Shown: piece by piece, positions 52,312 through 61,673 of the stretch
Layout of the letters: the number at the start of each line of letters is the position of its first letter
How positions within the stretch are numbered: the first letter of the stretch is position 1
Assembly (NCBI RefSeq): GCF_009680455.1
Contig: NZ_WKRD01000001.1
Span: 186,001 to 250,000, forward strand
Reading direction: 5' to 3'
Length of the DNA stretch: 64,000 bases
DNA from: Lachnospira eligens
GTDB taxonomy: Bacteria > Bacillota > Clostridia > Lachnospirales > Lachnospiraceae
The notes under the pieces: generated by a model
Databases searched by the model: none
What the model was told of the DNA's origin: nothing
What the model saw: the letters and a program-made list of their open reading frames with translations, nothing else
Made by a program: the position numbers and the translations under genes

Positions 52312-53493
52312 ATGGAAAAAAGATTATTTACTTCAGAATCAGTAACAGAAGGACATCCTGACAAAATCTGTGACCAGATTTCAGATGCCGTATTAGACGC
52401 TCTCTATGAGCAGGATCCATACTCAAGAGTAGCCTGCGAAACTCTTACTAACACAGGTTTTATTATGGTAATGGGCGAGGTTACAACTAAGGCTAACATA
52501 GATATTCCTTCTATCGTAAGAAAGACAGTTACAGATATCGGTTATGACAGCTCTGATAAGGGATTTGATGGTAACACCTGTGCTGTTATGGTTGCATTAG
52601 ACAAGCAGTCAGCTGATATTGCTATGGGTGTTGATAAGGCTCTTGAAGCAAAGGATGGCGAGATTGATGATTCAGAAGGTGGTGCCGGCGATCAGGGTAT
52701 GATGTTTGGTTACGCAACTAACGAAACTCCTGAATTCATGCCTTACTCTTCTGCACTTGCGCAAAAGCTTTCTAAGCAGCTTACAAAGGTTCGTAAAGAT
52801 GGAACTCTTTCTTACTTAAGACCAGACGGAAAGACTCAGGTAACAGTTGAATATGATGAAAACAAAAAGCCAATAAGACTTGATGCTATCGTTGTTTCAT
52901 CACAGCATGCTCCTGAAGTATCTCAGGAACAGATTCATGAGGATATTAAGAAATATGTTATTGATGCAATCGTTGATCCTGCTATGATTGACGCTGACAC
53001 TAAGATATACATCAATCCAACAGGCCGTTTTGTAATTGGTGGACCTAACGGAGATTCAGGTCTTACAGGTCGTAAGATTATAGTTGATACTTACGGTGGT
53101 GCTGCAAGACATGGCGGTGGTGCCTTCTCTGGTAAGGACTGCACTAAGGTTGACCGTTCTGCTGCATACGCTGCAAGATATGTTGCTAAGAATATTGTCG
53201 CTGCCGGACTTGCTGACAGATGCGAGATTCAGCTTTCATATGCAATCGGTGTTGCAAGACCAACATCTATCATGGTTGATACATTTGGCACAGGAAAGCT
53301 TGATGAAGAAAAAATCGTTGAAATCATCCGTGAGAACTTTGATTTAAGACCTAACGGAATCATTAAGATGCTTGACTTAAGAAGACCTATCTATAAGCAG
53401 ACAGCTGCTTATGGTCACTTTGGACGTACAGACCTTAACCTTCCTTGGGAGAAGCTTGACAAGGCAGATGTACTTGCTAAGTATCTTGGTTAA
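52312..53493 (+). CDS. metK: S-adenosylmethionine synthetase
   Basis: A 393-residue methionine adenosyltransferase forming SAM from methionine and ATP. Signatures: [20 protein letters not shown] at the N-terminus, [15 protein letters not shown] in the middle and [19 protein letters not shown] (hexapeptide GGGAFS). The ATG at 52312 follows AAGGAGATAAC; the longer frame is leader sequence. It is controlled by the SAM-I riboswitch upstream. Confidence 0.97.
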   Translation: MEKRLFTSESVTEGHPDKICDQISDAVLDALYEQDPYSRVACETLTNTGFIMVMGEVTTKANIDIPSIVRKTVTDIGYDSSDKGFDGNTCAVMVALDKQSADIAMGVDKALEAKDGEIDDSEGGAGDQGMMFGYATNETPEFMPYSSALAQKLSKQLTKVRKDGTLSYLRPDGKTQVTVEYDENKKPIRLDAIVVSSQHAPEVSQEQIHEDIKKYVIDAIVDPAMIDADTKIYINPTGRFVIGGPNGDSGLTGRKIIVDTYGGAARHGGGAFSGKDCTKVDRSAAYAARYVAKNIVAAGLADRCEIQLSYAIGVARPTSIMVDTFGTGKLDEEKIVEIIRENFDLRPNGIIKMLDLRRPIYKQTAAYGHFGRTDLNLPWEKLDKADVLAKYLG

Positions 53494-53527
53494 TAGGATT
53501 TTTGTATGTAATATCTGATGAATTTTT

Positions 53528-53559
53528 AAAGCCTGCTTTTGTTTGAAAGCAGGCTTTTT
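53528..53559 (+). terminator. Terminator of metK
   Basis: AAAGCCTGCTTT and AAAGCAGGCTTT, a perfect 12-bp stem with a 6-nt loop, followed by TT. Confidence 0.9.
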
Positions 53560-53566
53560 GATTAAT

Positions 53567-53619
53567 TAGGTTTACTTATTAATTCATATATCACGTTTAT
53601 ATATGCTGTATTAGTAGGC
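53567..53619. repeat. Isolated member of the CCTACTAA/TTAGTAGG family
   Basis: A degenerate opening arm TAGGTTTACTTATTAATTCAT leads to ATTAGTAGGCTTTT. It lies between the metK terminator and the convergent MATE gene. Confidence 0.5.
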
Positions 53620-53640
53620 TTTTAGGAATTCCTCGCAAAA

Positions 53641-55017
53641 TCACAGCTTCTTCAGCCACTTCTTCCGCTCCATGCGTACAAGGAATATGGCACCCCTGAA
53701 GCAAAGCTCTGCCGCCATCGCTATCCACACACCAACAAGTCCGTAACTTCCAACAAGAAGGAATGAAAGAACAACCCGAACAGCCCAGAGACTGAAGAAA
53801 TTCATAAGGCTTGAAACAAGAGTATCTCCTGCTCCACGAAGCACACCTGTTACTACAATTGACGCGCCATACAGTGGCTCTGCAAATGCCTCAATTCTAA
53901 GTATAGTTACTCCAAGCTCTCTTACCGCCGGGTCAGGTGTAAGAATTCCAATCATAAACGGTGCAAATATAAACATCAGAAGTCCGGTGAACGCCATTAT
54001 TCCCATTCCGAAAGCAACTGAAATTCTTCCAAAAGACAACGCAAGCTTTCCTCTGCCTGCACCGATACTCTGTCCAACAAGTGCTGTTGCAGCCTCCTCA
54101 ATTCCGTAAGCTGGCATATAGCACAGGCTTTCAGCAGTTATTGCAAATGCATTGGCAGCCACAGCCACAACTCCTAATGGTGCAACAATTCTTGTTATCG
54201 TAATCATAGCCCCGAACATAACTACATTTTCAAATGTGACAGGAAGAGATAAAACAAATGACTTCTTTATTGTCGCAAGACCTGCCTTCTCATCAGAATC
54301 TGTTCCGTAACCCTTAGAAAGCATAGGTGTTCTGAACATCAATACATAAAACATAATAATTGTGGTGACAATCTCTGCCGCTGTTGTTCCGAGTGCTGCA
54401 CCCATAACTCCAAGACCGAAGCCAAAACCACGCCATCTGAATATGAATATAAAATTGAATATAACATCAAGTAAACAATTCATAGAATTAAGAATTCCCG
54501 GCGTCCTCGTATTACCGCAGCTCTGCAGCATTCTCGTACCAAGACGGTTAAATCCTAGTGCCGGCATAGACAATGATGTTATAAGAAAATACATTGCCGC
54601 ATCCTTCTGTATCGACTCTTCTCCACCGAGCCATGCTGGAAGTCCCCAGCTTATCATGGCTCCGGCAGCACCAATAATAATTGATATAAGAAGAACAATT
54701 CCAAATGACTGTAAGAACACTCTTCTTGCCCTGTTAAACTTCTTTGCCCCGACAAGCTGTGCCACCTGAATTGAAAATCCAAGTGATGGTGCAGAAGCAA
54801 GGCTTCCAAGCAGCCATGTCGTTGTCGATACAAGACCTATTGAAGCCGAACAGCCTGCCCCCAGTCTTCCAACCATAGACGCATCAATATACTGCATTAT
54901 AATTGATGACACCTGTGCCAGAATCGTAGGCAGACTCAGCATAATTACAAGTCTTATCTTCTGTTCAAATGTAATCTCTTTATTATTTCTTATATAGGAA
55001 AGTGTATCTTCCTTCAT
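53641..55017 (-). CDS. MATE family efflux transporter
   Basis: A 458-residue exporter with twelve helices in two repeats: IIMQYIDASMVGRLGAGC and LGSLASAPSLGFSIQVAQLV in the first half, LCYMPAYGIEEAATALVGQS in the second. It exports organic cations or drugs in exchange for Na+ or H+. Six bases downstream of the SulP gene, same direction. Confidence 0.93.
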   Translation of the reverse strand: MKEDTLSYIRNNKEITFEQKIRLVIMLSLPTILAQVSSIIMQYIDASMVGRLGAGCSASIGLVSTTTWLLGSLASAPSLGFSIQVAQLVGAKKFNRARRVFLQSFGIVLLISIIIGAAGAMISWGLPAWLGGEESIQKDAAMYFLITSLSMPALGFNRLGTRMLQSCGNTRTPGILNSMNCLLDVIFNFIFIFRWRGFGFGLGVMGAALGTTAAEIVTTIIMFYVLMFRTPMLSKGYGTDSDEKAGLATIKKSFVLSLPVTFENVVMFGAMITITRIVAPLGVVAVAANAFAITAESLCYMPAYGIEEAATALVGQSIGAGRGKLALSFGRISVAFGMGIMAFTGLLMFIFAPFMIGILTPDPAVRELGVTILRIEAFAEPLYGASIVVTGVLRGAGDTLVSSLMNFFSLWAVRVVLSFLLVGSYGLVGVWIAMAAELCFRGAIFLVRMERKKWLKKL

Positions 55018-55023
55018 TTAGCA

Positions 55024-56688
55024 TTACCCTTCTACAATATTTTTAGCATGCTCAAGAGCTGCATCAATGTTGGCACAGAAATTATCTCTTCCAATCTCAT
55101 CTGCAAAGCCAGCATGCTCCATGACTGACATAGGCTGTTCATTAACATGTGAAAGAATCATAACAGCGCCATGTCTTTTACATACCGCATGAATATTTCT
55201 TAAAGATCTGAGAGCAGTAACATCCATTGCAGGAACACCTCTCATTCTTACAATAACTGCCTTAGAACCTGATACTGTCTGGATATCAAGAAACTTGTCC
55301 GCAGCTGCAAAAAACATTGGTCCATTAATCTCATATACAAGTGTATCCTTAGGAACCTGCTTAAGATTAATACTGTCAGGATCATTATTCTCATCTATAT
55401 TATCACCAATATATTTCCAGCTCTTAACCTCTGTAACATCAGCCATTCTCTTAAGAAAAAGAAGTGCTGTAAGCACAACACCAACTTCAATAGCAACAAC
55501 AAGGTCAAATACAATAGTAAGTACTGCTGTTGTAAGAAGCACAAGAATATCGCTCTTAGGTGAAGTCTTACAAAGAGAAATCATTTCTCTCCAGCCACTC
55601 ATGTTATAAGCTACCATGAAAAGAATCGCTGCAATTGCCGGCATTGGAATCCATGCTGCATATGGCATAAGCACAACAAGGATAAGAAGAAGTGTTACAG
55701 AATGAACCATACCAGCAATTGGTGTACGTCCACCATTCTTAACATTAGCTGCTGTTCTCGCAATAGCACCTGTTGCCGGAATTCCACCGAATAAAGCAGA
55801 TACAAGGTTACCTGCACCCTGCGCAACGAGTTCCATATTAGGCTTATGTCTGCTTCCAATCATACCATCAGAAACAACGCATGATAAAAGTGACTCAATA
55901 CCTGCAAGTACTGCAATTGTAAATGCATCCGGCAAAAGATTCTTAACCATTGTTATATTAACATGTGGTATGCTGATACCCGGCAGCTTGCTTGAAATTG
56001 TATATAAATCTCCGATAGTCTTAGCCTGCATTCCAAGTTTAACCATAATTACAGAAACTATAACAGCAATTAAAGATGCTGGAATCTTCTCTAACTTCTT
56101 GAATCTAGGCCATATTATAAGAATTGCAAGTGAAACACCACCTACAACAAGAGCCTGCCAGTTAAATGTGTTAATACATTTAAACACTGCATTTAACTTA
56201 TCAAGTGTCTCAATAGTTGGTCCAGTATATGCAGAAGTATCAAGACCTAAGAAATCCTTAATCTGTCCTACAAGAATAGTAACTGCTATACCAAATGTAA
56301 ATCCAGTTGTAATTGTATAAGGAATAAATCTGATAAGATTGCCAAATTTAAGAAATCCCATGATAATAAGAATGATACCAGCCATAATTGTTGCAACAAT
56401 AAGGCCATCCATTCCGTTCTGTGCCACAATTCCTGCAACAATAGTTGCAAATGCGGCTGTTGGTCCGGCAATCTGAACCCTGCTTCCGCCAAGGAATGAA
56501 ATAACAAAACCAGCAAATATAGCTGTGTAGATACCCTGCTCAGGACCTACTCCTGATGCAAGCGCAAGTGCGATAGATAATGGTAACGCTATGATTGCAA
56601 CGATAATACCTGCAATAACATCATTAACAAACTGCTTCTTAGAATAGCCTTTCATAACATCAAAAAGCTTTGGTACGAATTGATTCAT
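55024..56688 (-). CDS. SulP family anion transporter with STAS domain
   Basis: A 554-residue permease. The start at 56688 follows AAGGGGAAAACA. N-terminal membrane core with IIAIPLSIALALASGVGPEQ-type helix 1, FLGGSRVQIAGPTAAF and ALFGGIPATGAIARTAANVK. The C-terminal STAS domain (about 430-545) ends after DVTALRSLRNIHAVCKRHG. Substrate may be sulfate, bicarbonate or another anion. It probably forms a transcription unit with the MATE gene. Confidence 0.93.
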   Translation of the reverse strand: MNQFVPKLFDVMKGYSKKQFVNDVIAGIIVAIIALPLSIALALASGVGPEQGIYTAIFAGFVISFLGGSRVQIAGPTAAFATIVAGIVAQNGMDGLIVATIMAGIILIIMGFLKFGNLIRFIPYTITTGFTFGIAVTILVGQIKDFLGLDTSAYTGPTIETLDKLNAVFKCINTFNWQALVVGGVSLAILIIWPRFKKLEKIPASLIAVIVSVIMVKLGMQAKTIGDLYTISSKLPGISIPHVNITMVKNLLPDAFTIAVLAGIESLLSCVVSDGMIGSRHKPNMELVAQGAGNLVSALFGGIPATGAIARTAANVKNGGRTPIAGMVHSVTLLLILVVLMPYAAWIPMPAIAAILFMVAYNMSGWREMISLCKTSPKSDILVLLTTAVLTIVFDLVVAIEVGVVLTALLFLKRMADVTEVKSWKYIGDNIDENNDPDSINLKQVPKDTLVYEINGPMFFAAADKFLDIQTVSGSKAVIVRMRGVPAMDVTALRSLRNIHAVCKRHGAVMILSHVNEQPMSVMEHAGFADEIGRDNFCANIDAALEHAKNIVEG

Positions 56689-56797
56689 TGTTTTCCCCTT
56701 AAGTGGTTTTACCACATTTCTCATATTATTAATAGTGCAGAATCCGCCTGCTCATATATGTAAATCCCGTTTTAATGCGAAAATAATAAGAATAAAT

Positions 56798-56831
56798 AAG
56801 GCTGCACACCCATTAAAAGCTGTGCAACCTT
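56798..56831 (-). terminator. Terminator of the trigger-factor-like lipoprotein gene
   Basis: AAGG-TGCACA and TGTGCA-CCTT arms, 11 bp with one mismatch, then ATTTATT on the minus strand, 38 bp past the stop codon. Confidence 0.65.
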
Positions 56832-56868
56832 AGTCCTGTCAAACATTAAATATTAACTTAATCACGAA

Positions 56869-58053
56869 TTACTCTGCTGTATTTGTTGTATCGTTAACCG
56901 TAACATTCTCACACACAAAATCAACTATCTTCTGATAAAGAACCTGATATCCAATCTCTGAATTCATAGTCTTGCCATAAGTATCAAGAATATCATTATA
57001 GTCATCATAACCATAATATGAAGCAAGCTCCTCACCTGTTGAATTAATATCATCTGCAGTAACAGTGATATTGTTATCAGCAGCTATCATAGTTACAATC
57101 ATCTTCTGTAAAAGATACTGCTTTGCATAATTATCTGCATACTCGTTAAATGCATCAAGTGAATCAAATTTATATGCACTCTTAAGATACTCCTCCTTAG
57201 AAGAGTATGATGAGCTATATGACTGATATTCTGCATCTACGTTACTGTTAAGAGTATTTATTAAATCAGTAAGTTCTTCGCTTGGATAATCTGAAACGTC
57301 AAGTCCATCAGACATCTGTTTATAAGCAGCATCAAATATAGCACTTGAACGGCTTGATGAAGCCTGTGTCTCAAGGTAAGATCTTACATATGTTCTTAAC
57401 TGCTCAACTGTTGTAACTGAACTATCCTCAATTCCTAATGAAGCTGCATTAGCTGCAACCCACTCATCTGTAAGTTCTGGAACAACTGACTCATCAATTT
57501 CATTAACAGTTACTGTGAATACTGTTGTCTTTCCTGCAAGATCTGAATTGTAATAACTCTCTGGGAATACACATGTGATATCTGTCTCCTGACCTACTGT
57601 AAGTCCCACAAGTCCCTTATCAAGATCTTCAATAAATTTCCCTGAACCGATTGTGTAAGTTACATCTGTAGCAGTTCCCCCTGAAAATGCTGTTCCATCA
57701 AGCTTACCACTGTAATCAAGCTTAATAACATCTCCTGCCTTAGTTGTTCCCTCTGTTATAACATTAGTTGTAGCCTTTGATTCAAGCATGCTCTTGATAT
57801 AATCCTCAACATCTGAATCAAGAACAACATAATCTGACTCCTTAAGATCAACAGACATTCCTTTCCAGTCTGAAAGATTAACAAATGTCTTATATACTCC
57901 TGCATTAGATGTAATTGTTCCTGCATACTCTTCTGCATTTATCTCTGTGTTAGCTGTAGAAGCTTTAGCTTCTTTCTTTTCTGTTTTACCACATGCTACT
58001 AATGATGCTGCAAGTGCACCTACAAGTAACACACTGAATAACTTCTTTTTCAT
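56869..58053 (-). CDS. Trigger-factor-like peptidyl-prolyl isomerase lipoprotein
   Basis: A 394-residue secreted lipoprotein with the lipobox ASLVACG near residue 21. An FKBP-type domain (about 85-185) reads KAGDVIKLDYSGKLDGTAFS, TYTIGSGKFIEDLDKGLVGL and ITCVFPESYY; then a helical C-terminal region like that of trigger factor. There is no N-terminal ribosome-binding domain. It probably folds exported proteins outside the membrane, in the manner of PrsA. The start at 58053 has GAGG upstream. Confidence 0.88.
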   Translation of the reverse strand: MKKKLFSVLLVGALAASLVACGKTEKKEAKASTANTEINAEEYAGTITSNAGVYKTFVNLSDWKGMSVDLKESDYVVLDSDVEDYIKSMLESKATTNVITEGTTKAGDVIKLDYSGKLDGTAFSGGTATDVTYTIGSGKFIEDLDKGLVGLTVGQETDITCVFPESYYNSDLAGKTTVFTVTVNEIDESVVPELTDEWVAANAASLGIEDSSVTTVEQLRTYVRSYLETQASSSRSSAIFDAAYKQMSDGLDVSDYPSEELTDLINTLNSNVDAEYQSYSSSYSSKEEYLKSAYKFDSLDAFNEYADNYAKQYLLQKMIVTMIAADNNITVTADDINSTGEELASYYGYDDYNDILDTYGKTMNSEIGYQVLYQKIVDFVCENVTVNDTTNTAE

Positions 58054-58239
58054 ATACTTCCTCATTTCTACATATATAAACATTCCTGCCTAACAGCAAG
58101 CCTTATATTTATAGCACATTTATCAAAAAAATAAAAGTAATTTCACACTAATTTCACTTTTTTATACAGCGTTAAACTGTTATAATCTCAATGTGTTAAT
58201 AATTTTGGGAGGATGCCGGTTTATTCCGGTAATTATTCT

Positions 58240-59268
58240 ATGAAGAAATTTAATAAAATAAAATGCTTTTCATATGTGTTTACTGTTATTCTGGCTCTGG
58301 GCTTTGTGCTTACCGCCTGCGAAAAACCTGCAGTTACACTGACTACCCCGGAGTCTGTGAACGGCTTTAAGTTAAACACATTTGTGCAGATTGACTCATA
58401 CACAAGTGTTTCTAAGAATACTCTTACGGAAGCTCTTAATCTGTGTGACTACTACGAAAACATTTTTTCAAGGACTAAGGAAGACAGCGAGTTATCAAAG
58501 GTTAATTCTAACCAGACAACAAGCATATCTAAGGAAATGTATGAATTAGTAAGTGCCGGACTTGAATATGCTGCTTTGAGTAATGGAGCATTTGACATAA
58601 CAATAGGAAGCGTTTCCAGACTGTGGGACTTCACCGCGGAATCACCGAAAGTTCCTGACAGCGGACGTATTGCCGAAGCTTTGACACATGTTGATTACAC
58701 CAGAGTCAGTGTGTCCGATAACGGTGATGGTACTTATTCAATTAGCAAGCCTGATGATGTCATCCTTGACCTCGGAGCTGTTGCTAAAGGCTATATTGCC
58801 GACAAAATCAAAGATTTTCTTGAAGAAAATGGTGTAAAACGTGCTATAATCAATCTTGGTGGCAATGTTTTATGTATAGGTAAGAAAACTAACACGGATA
58901 ACTTTGGAATCGGCGTAAGGAAGCCATTTGCAGCCAATAATGAAGTGCTGGTTGCTCTTTCTGTTGATGATTCCTCTGTTGTATCATCCGGCAACTATGA
59001 GCGGTATTTCTATGCTGATGACGGCACATTTTACCATCATATACTTAACCCGGCTACAGGCTATTCTTATGACAACGACCTGTCTGATGTTACTATTCTA
59101 TCAAAGGATTCGCTCACCGGAGACTGCTTGAGCACTACCTGCTTCTGTCTGGGTCTTGATGATGGCATGAAGCTTATTGAAAGCCTTGACGGAATTGAAG
59201 CTGTATTTGTGACTAATGAAGGTGAAATTCACTATTCTAGTGGAGCGAAGGCCTATGTAAAGAGCTGA
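58240..59268 (+). CDS. apbE: FAD:protein FMN transferase (ApbE-type lipoprotein)
   Basis: A 342-residue protein with the lipobox FVLTACE. Seen: TLTEALNLCDYYENIFSRTK, FDITIGSVSRLWDF, VILDLGAVAKGYIADKI and AIINLGGNVLCIG, then SVVSSGNYERYF and HHILNPATGY: the ApbE flavin-transfer motifs. It attaches FMN to proteins such as Rnf subunits. An ATG at 58213 sits immediately after GGGAGG with no spacer; the ATG at 58240, directly before the signal peptide, is preferred but lacks a site. Confidence 0.92.
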   Translation: MKKFNKIKCFSYVFTVILALGFVLTACEKPAVTLTTPESVNGFKLNTFVQIDSYTSVSKNTLTEALNLCDYYENIFSRTKEDSELSKVNSNQTTSISKEMYELVSAGLEYAALSNGAFDITIGSVSRLWDFTAESPKVPDSGRIAEALTHVDYTRVSVSDNGDGTYSISKPDDVILDLGAVAKGYIADKIKDFLEENGVKRAIINLGGNVLCIGKKTNTDNFGIGVRKPFAANNEVLVALSVDDSSVVSSGNYERYFYADDGTFYHHILNPATGYSYDNDLSDVTILSKDSLTGDCLSTTCFCLGLDDGMKLIESLDGIEAVFVTNEGEIHYSSGAKAYVKS

Positions 59269-59324
59269 GATATCTCGCGCTACTAGGCTTAACTTAATAT
59301 CAAAAATGAAATGGAGAACATACA

Positions 59325-60062
59325 ATGATAAGACTCATATTAATCGTTATATTTGCAATAATAATATTCTTTGCCAGCCTTATAATGCTTCCTGTATTCT
59401 GGCTTATTGGCAAGTTCAATCAGGATGCTAAGGATCGCGGAAGTCTCCGCTTTGTTCAGGGTGTTTTTAAGGTTGTTCTTTTTCTGTCTGGTGTTACAAC
59501 AACTGTAAAAGGGCTTGAAAACCTCCCTAAAGACGGAGAAGCTGTACTTTTTGTAGGCAATCACCATGGTTTCTTCGACACAATTATTTCTTACACATAC
59601 ATGAAACCCAGAACTGGCTTTGTTGCCAAGAAAGAGATTGAAAAAGTCCCTCTTCTTAATATATGGATGAGATATCTTTACTGCCTCTTCCTTGACAGAA
59701 AGAATATGAAAGAAGGTTTAAAGACTATCCTTACCGGTATTGATTACCTTAAAGCTGGAACTTCAATTGTTATATTCCCTGAAGGAACAAGAAATAAAAG
59801 CATTGATGGTGTTCTTCCTTTCCATGCAGGAAGCTTTAAGCTTGCTGAAAAATCAGGCTGCAGGATTATTCCTATGGTACAGAACAACACAGCTGCTGCA
59901 TTAGAAGACCACCTTCCATTCTTTAAAAAGACTCACACTGTCCTTGAATTTGGCAAGCCAATCGATGTCGCCAGCATGGACCGCGAGCAGAAAAAAACTC
60001 TTGCCAAGGATGTGCAGGATCTTATTGAGAAGATGTACGAGGAAAACAAGACACTTGTGTAG
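59325..60062 (+). CDS. plsC: 1-acyl-sn-glycerol-3-phosphate acyltransferase
   Basis: A 245-residue acyltransferase of phospholipid synthesis. An N-terminal membrane helix is followed by GNHHGFFD (HX4D), GFVAKKEIEKVPLLNIWM, FLDRKN and IVIFPEGTRNKS. The C-terminus is soluble. It starts after GGAG, 56 bp after apbE. Palindrome P2 begins two bases after its stop codon. Confidence 0.93.
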   Translation: MIRLILIVIFAIIIFFASLIMLPVFWLIGKFNQDAKDRGSLRFVQGVFKVVLFLSGVTTTVKGLENLPKDGEAVLFVGNHHGFFDTIISYTYMKPRTGFVAKKEIEKVPLLNIWMRYLYCLFLDRKNMKEGLKTILTGIDYLKAGTSIVIFPEGTRNKSIDGVLPFHAGSFKLAEKSGCRIIPMVQNNTAAALEDHLPFFKKTHTVLEFGKPIDVASMDREQKKTLAKDVQDLIEKMYEENKTLV

Positions 60063-60063
60063 A

Positions 60064-60250
60064 TTGGTTTGAAGTGGGCGGTCATGATGGAGGTATGTTG
60101 TCCTTTCAGACACGCTCCCGCTCGTGAAAAGACGTAGCGGTACTAGGTGCACTGCCTCACTTCGTGAGGTGCGTTTGCCAAGTGCCGACGCCTTTCCAAC
60201 GGTCTGAAAATACAACATACCTCCATCATGACCTTACACTTCACCCAATT
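60064..60250. repeat. Long nested palindrome P2 downstream of plsC
   Basis: Perfect 22-bp arms lie at 60080-60101 and 60212-60233, with weaker pairing out to 60064 and 60250. Inside, TTTCAGAC/GTCTGAAA closes a core that recurs in P3 and P4, with CCTCAC-TTC-GTGAGG at the tip. The arms outside the core are unique to this copy. Confidence 0.85.
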
Positions 60251-60323
60251 TACAGTTTGCTTTGGTTTCCCGTTGGGAAACCTTGCTTGTTGGGAGTTGT
60301 CTTTTTGCTTACTTATTGGCAAA

Positions 60324-60580
60324 AACCTACTAACTCCCCTTATTCAATCTGTTTCGTATGTCAATAAATCATTATTTTTTATTATATCAACTTCAATGAC
60401 CTACTAACTTGCAAGTTAAATTGAATTTAGTAGGTATTTTCCAGGCACGCAGGCTCATATTTCATCTAAATCAGCCAGCAATTTCACAAAACGACCTACT
60501 AATCCGCACACATCAGATATATTAGTAGGTTTTCATCCCTAATTCTCTAATATATCGAAGTCCAATAAACCTACTAATTC
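60324..60580. repeat. Cluster C of short CCTACTAA / TTAGTAGG units
   Basis: Three complete units and a partial one; clear complete units run from about 60398 to 60440 and about 60496 to 60530, each CCTACTAA to TTAGTAGGT with a T-rich end. The stretch 60251-60702 has no gene. Confidence 0.75.
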
Positions 60581-60702
60581 ATATAAAAACAGCCATTTCG
60601 TCCGTATTTCCCAATTTTCATTGCAAAACTACACATCCACACCTGACCTTCGTGGCATAAAAAAAGACCACACCAGCAATCCGCTGATGCAGCCTCTCAT
60701 CC

Positions 60703-61143
60703 TTACTTATTCTTCTTAAAAAATCCCTTCTTTTTCTTTTCAGGAACTACAATCTTTCCACCTCTTACAGACTTGATGCCTACAATATAGATACCACTTA
60801 CTTCTGCCTTGACTTCTGCCTTAATTGGAATCTGGTCAAATACCTTAGGATCACACATAAGTGACATAACTCTTGGTCCAATCTTTGCCTTAACGATTGG
60901 CATCTTACGACCTCTGAATGCCTTAGGTGTCTGGTCTAAGACCATCTTAGGAAGTCCGGCATCTTTCATCTTCATCATCTTCTTATCAATGACAAGCATC
61001 GACATAACCTGCTTTGCAGCCTCTAACTGTGCGTTATTAGCTTCCTGCTTCTTCTGAAGCTTTTTACCCACAATAGTAAGTGCAACAAGTGCTGCTATAA
61101 GTACAGCAATAACTATCAATAAAACAATACTCCAAACTGGCAT
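60703..61143 (-). CDS. Membrane-anchored hypothetical protein (146 aa)
   Basis: A 146-residue protein: an N-terminal membrane helix (IVLLIVIAVLIAALVALTIV), a short coiled coil, then a soluble basic domain with KMKDAGLPKMVLDQTPKAF, GPRVMSLMCDPKVFDQIPIK and a beta-rich stretch ending GIKSVRGGKIVVP, closing in a lysine tract. The domain should face the cytoplasm or, less likely, the outside. Family not recognised; conserved-looking and well-started. Confidence 0.7.
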   Translation of the reverse strand: MPVWSIVLLIVIAVLIAALVALTIVGKKLQKKQEANNAQLEAAKQVMSMLVIDKKMMKMKDAGLPKMVLDQTPKAFRGRKMPIVKAKIGPRVMSLMCDPKVFDQIPIKAEVKAEVSGIYIVGIKSVRGGKIVVPEKKKKGFFKKNK

Positions 61144-61229
61144 ATTTACTACTCCTTCGTTAACTTTTCATATACTAGTTAATTATATCAAAACAATCAG
61201 TAATTGCAAGTGTTTTGTGTTGGTCTGTG

Positions 61230-61388
61230 GGGCGGATTGTGTGGGTATATGTCATTTCCAGACACGCTCCCGCTCGTGAAAGTGCGTAGCGGACACTAAG
61301 TTCACTGCCTCACTTCGTGAGGTGCGTTCACTAAGTGCCGACGCACTTCCAACGGTCTGAAAATGACATATACCCACACAATCCGCCC
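61230..61388. repeat. Long nested palindrome P3
   Basis: Perfect 28-bp arms at 61230-61257 and 61361-61388 enclose the same core as P2: CAGACACGCTCCCGCTCGTG ... CCTCAC-TTC-GTGAGG ... GGTCTG. The arms are unrelated to those of P2. It lies about 87 bp upstream of the 146-aa gene. Confidence 0.88.
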
Positions 61389-61496
61389 ACCTCCCCACAA
61401 AAACTTGCTCGGTTCCTATGGAACCATCGCCTACTGCGTGAACGCTCCCAACAGCCCCGCCTCCGCCAATGGCGGACAGGGGAAGTGACAGCGTAA

Positions 61497-61654
61497 GGGG
61501 GCAGGGTGTGCATATGCTGTAGTGTAAGACCGTTGGAAAGGCGTCGGCACTTGGCAAACGCACCTCACGAAGTGAGGCAGTGCGCCTAGTACCGCTACGC
61601 CTTTCCACGAGCGGGAGCGTGTCTTACAATGCAGCATATACACACCCTGCCCCC
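61497..61654. repeat. Long nested palindrome P4 downstream of pncB
   Basis: Arms at 61497-61526 and 61625-61654 match at about 27 of 30 positions. The core is the P2/P3 core in reverse orientation, closed by GTAAGAC/GTCTTAC where P2 has TTTCAGAC/GTCTGAAA. It begins 20 bases after the pncB stop codon. Confidence 0.85.
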
Positions 61655-61673
61655 GTCCGTCTGCCACTTTCCT

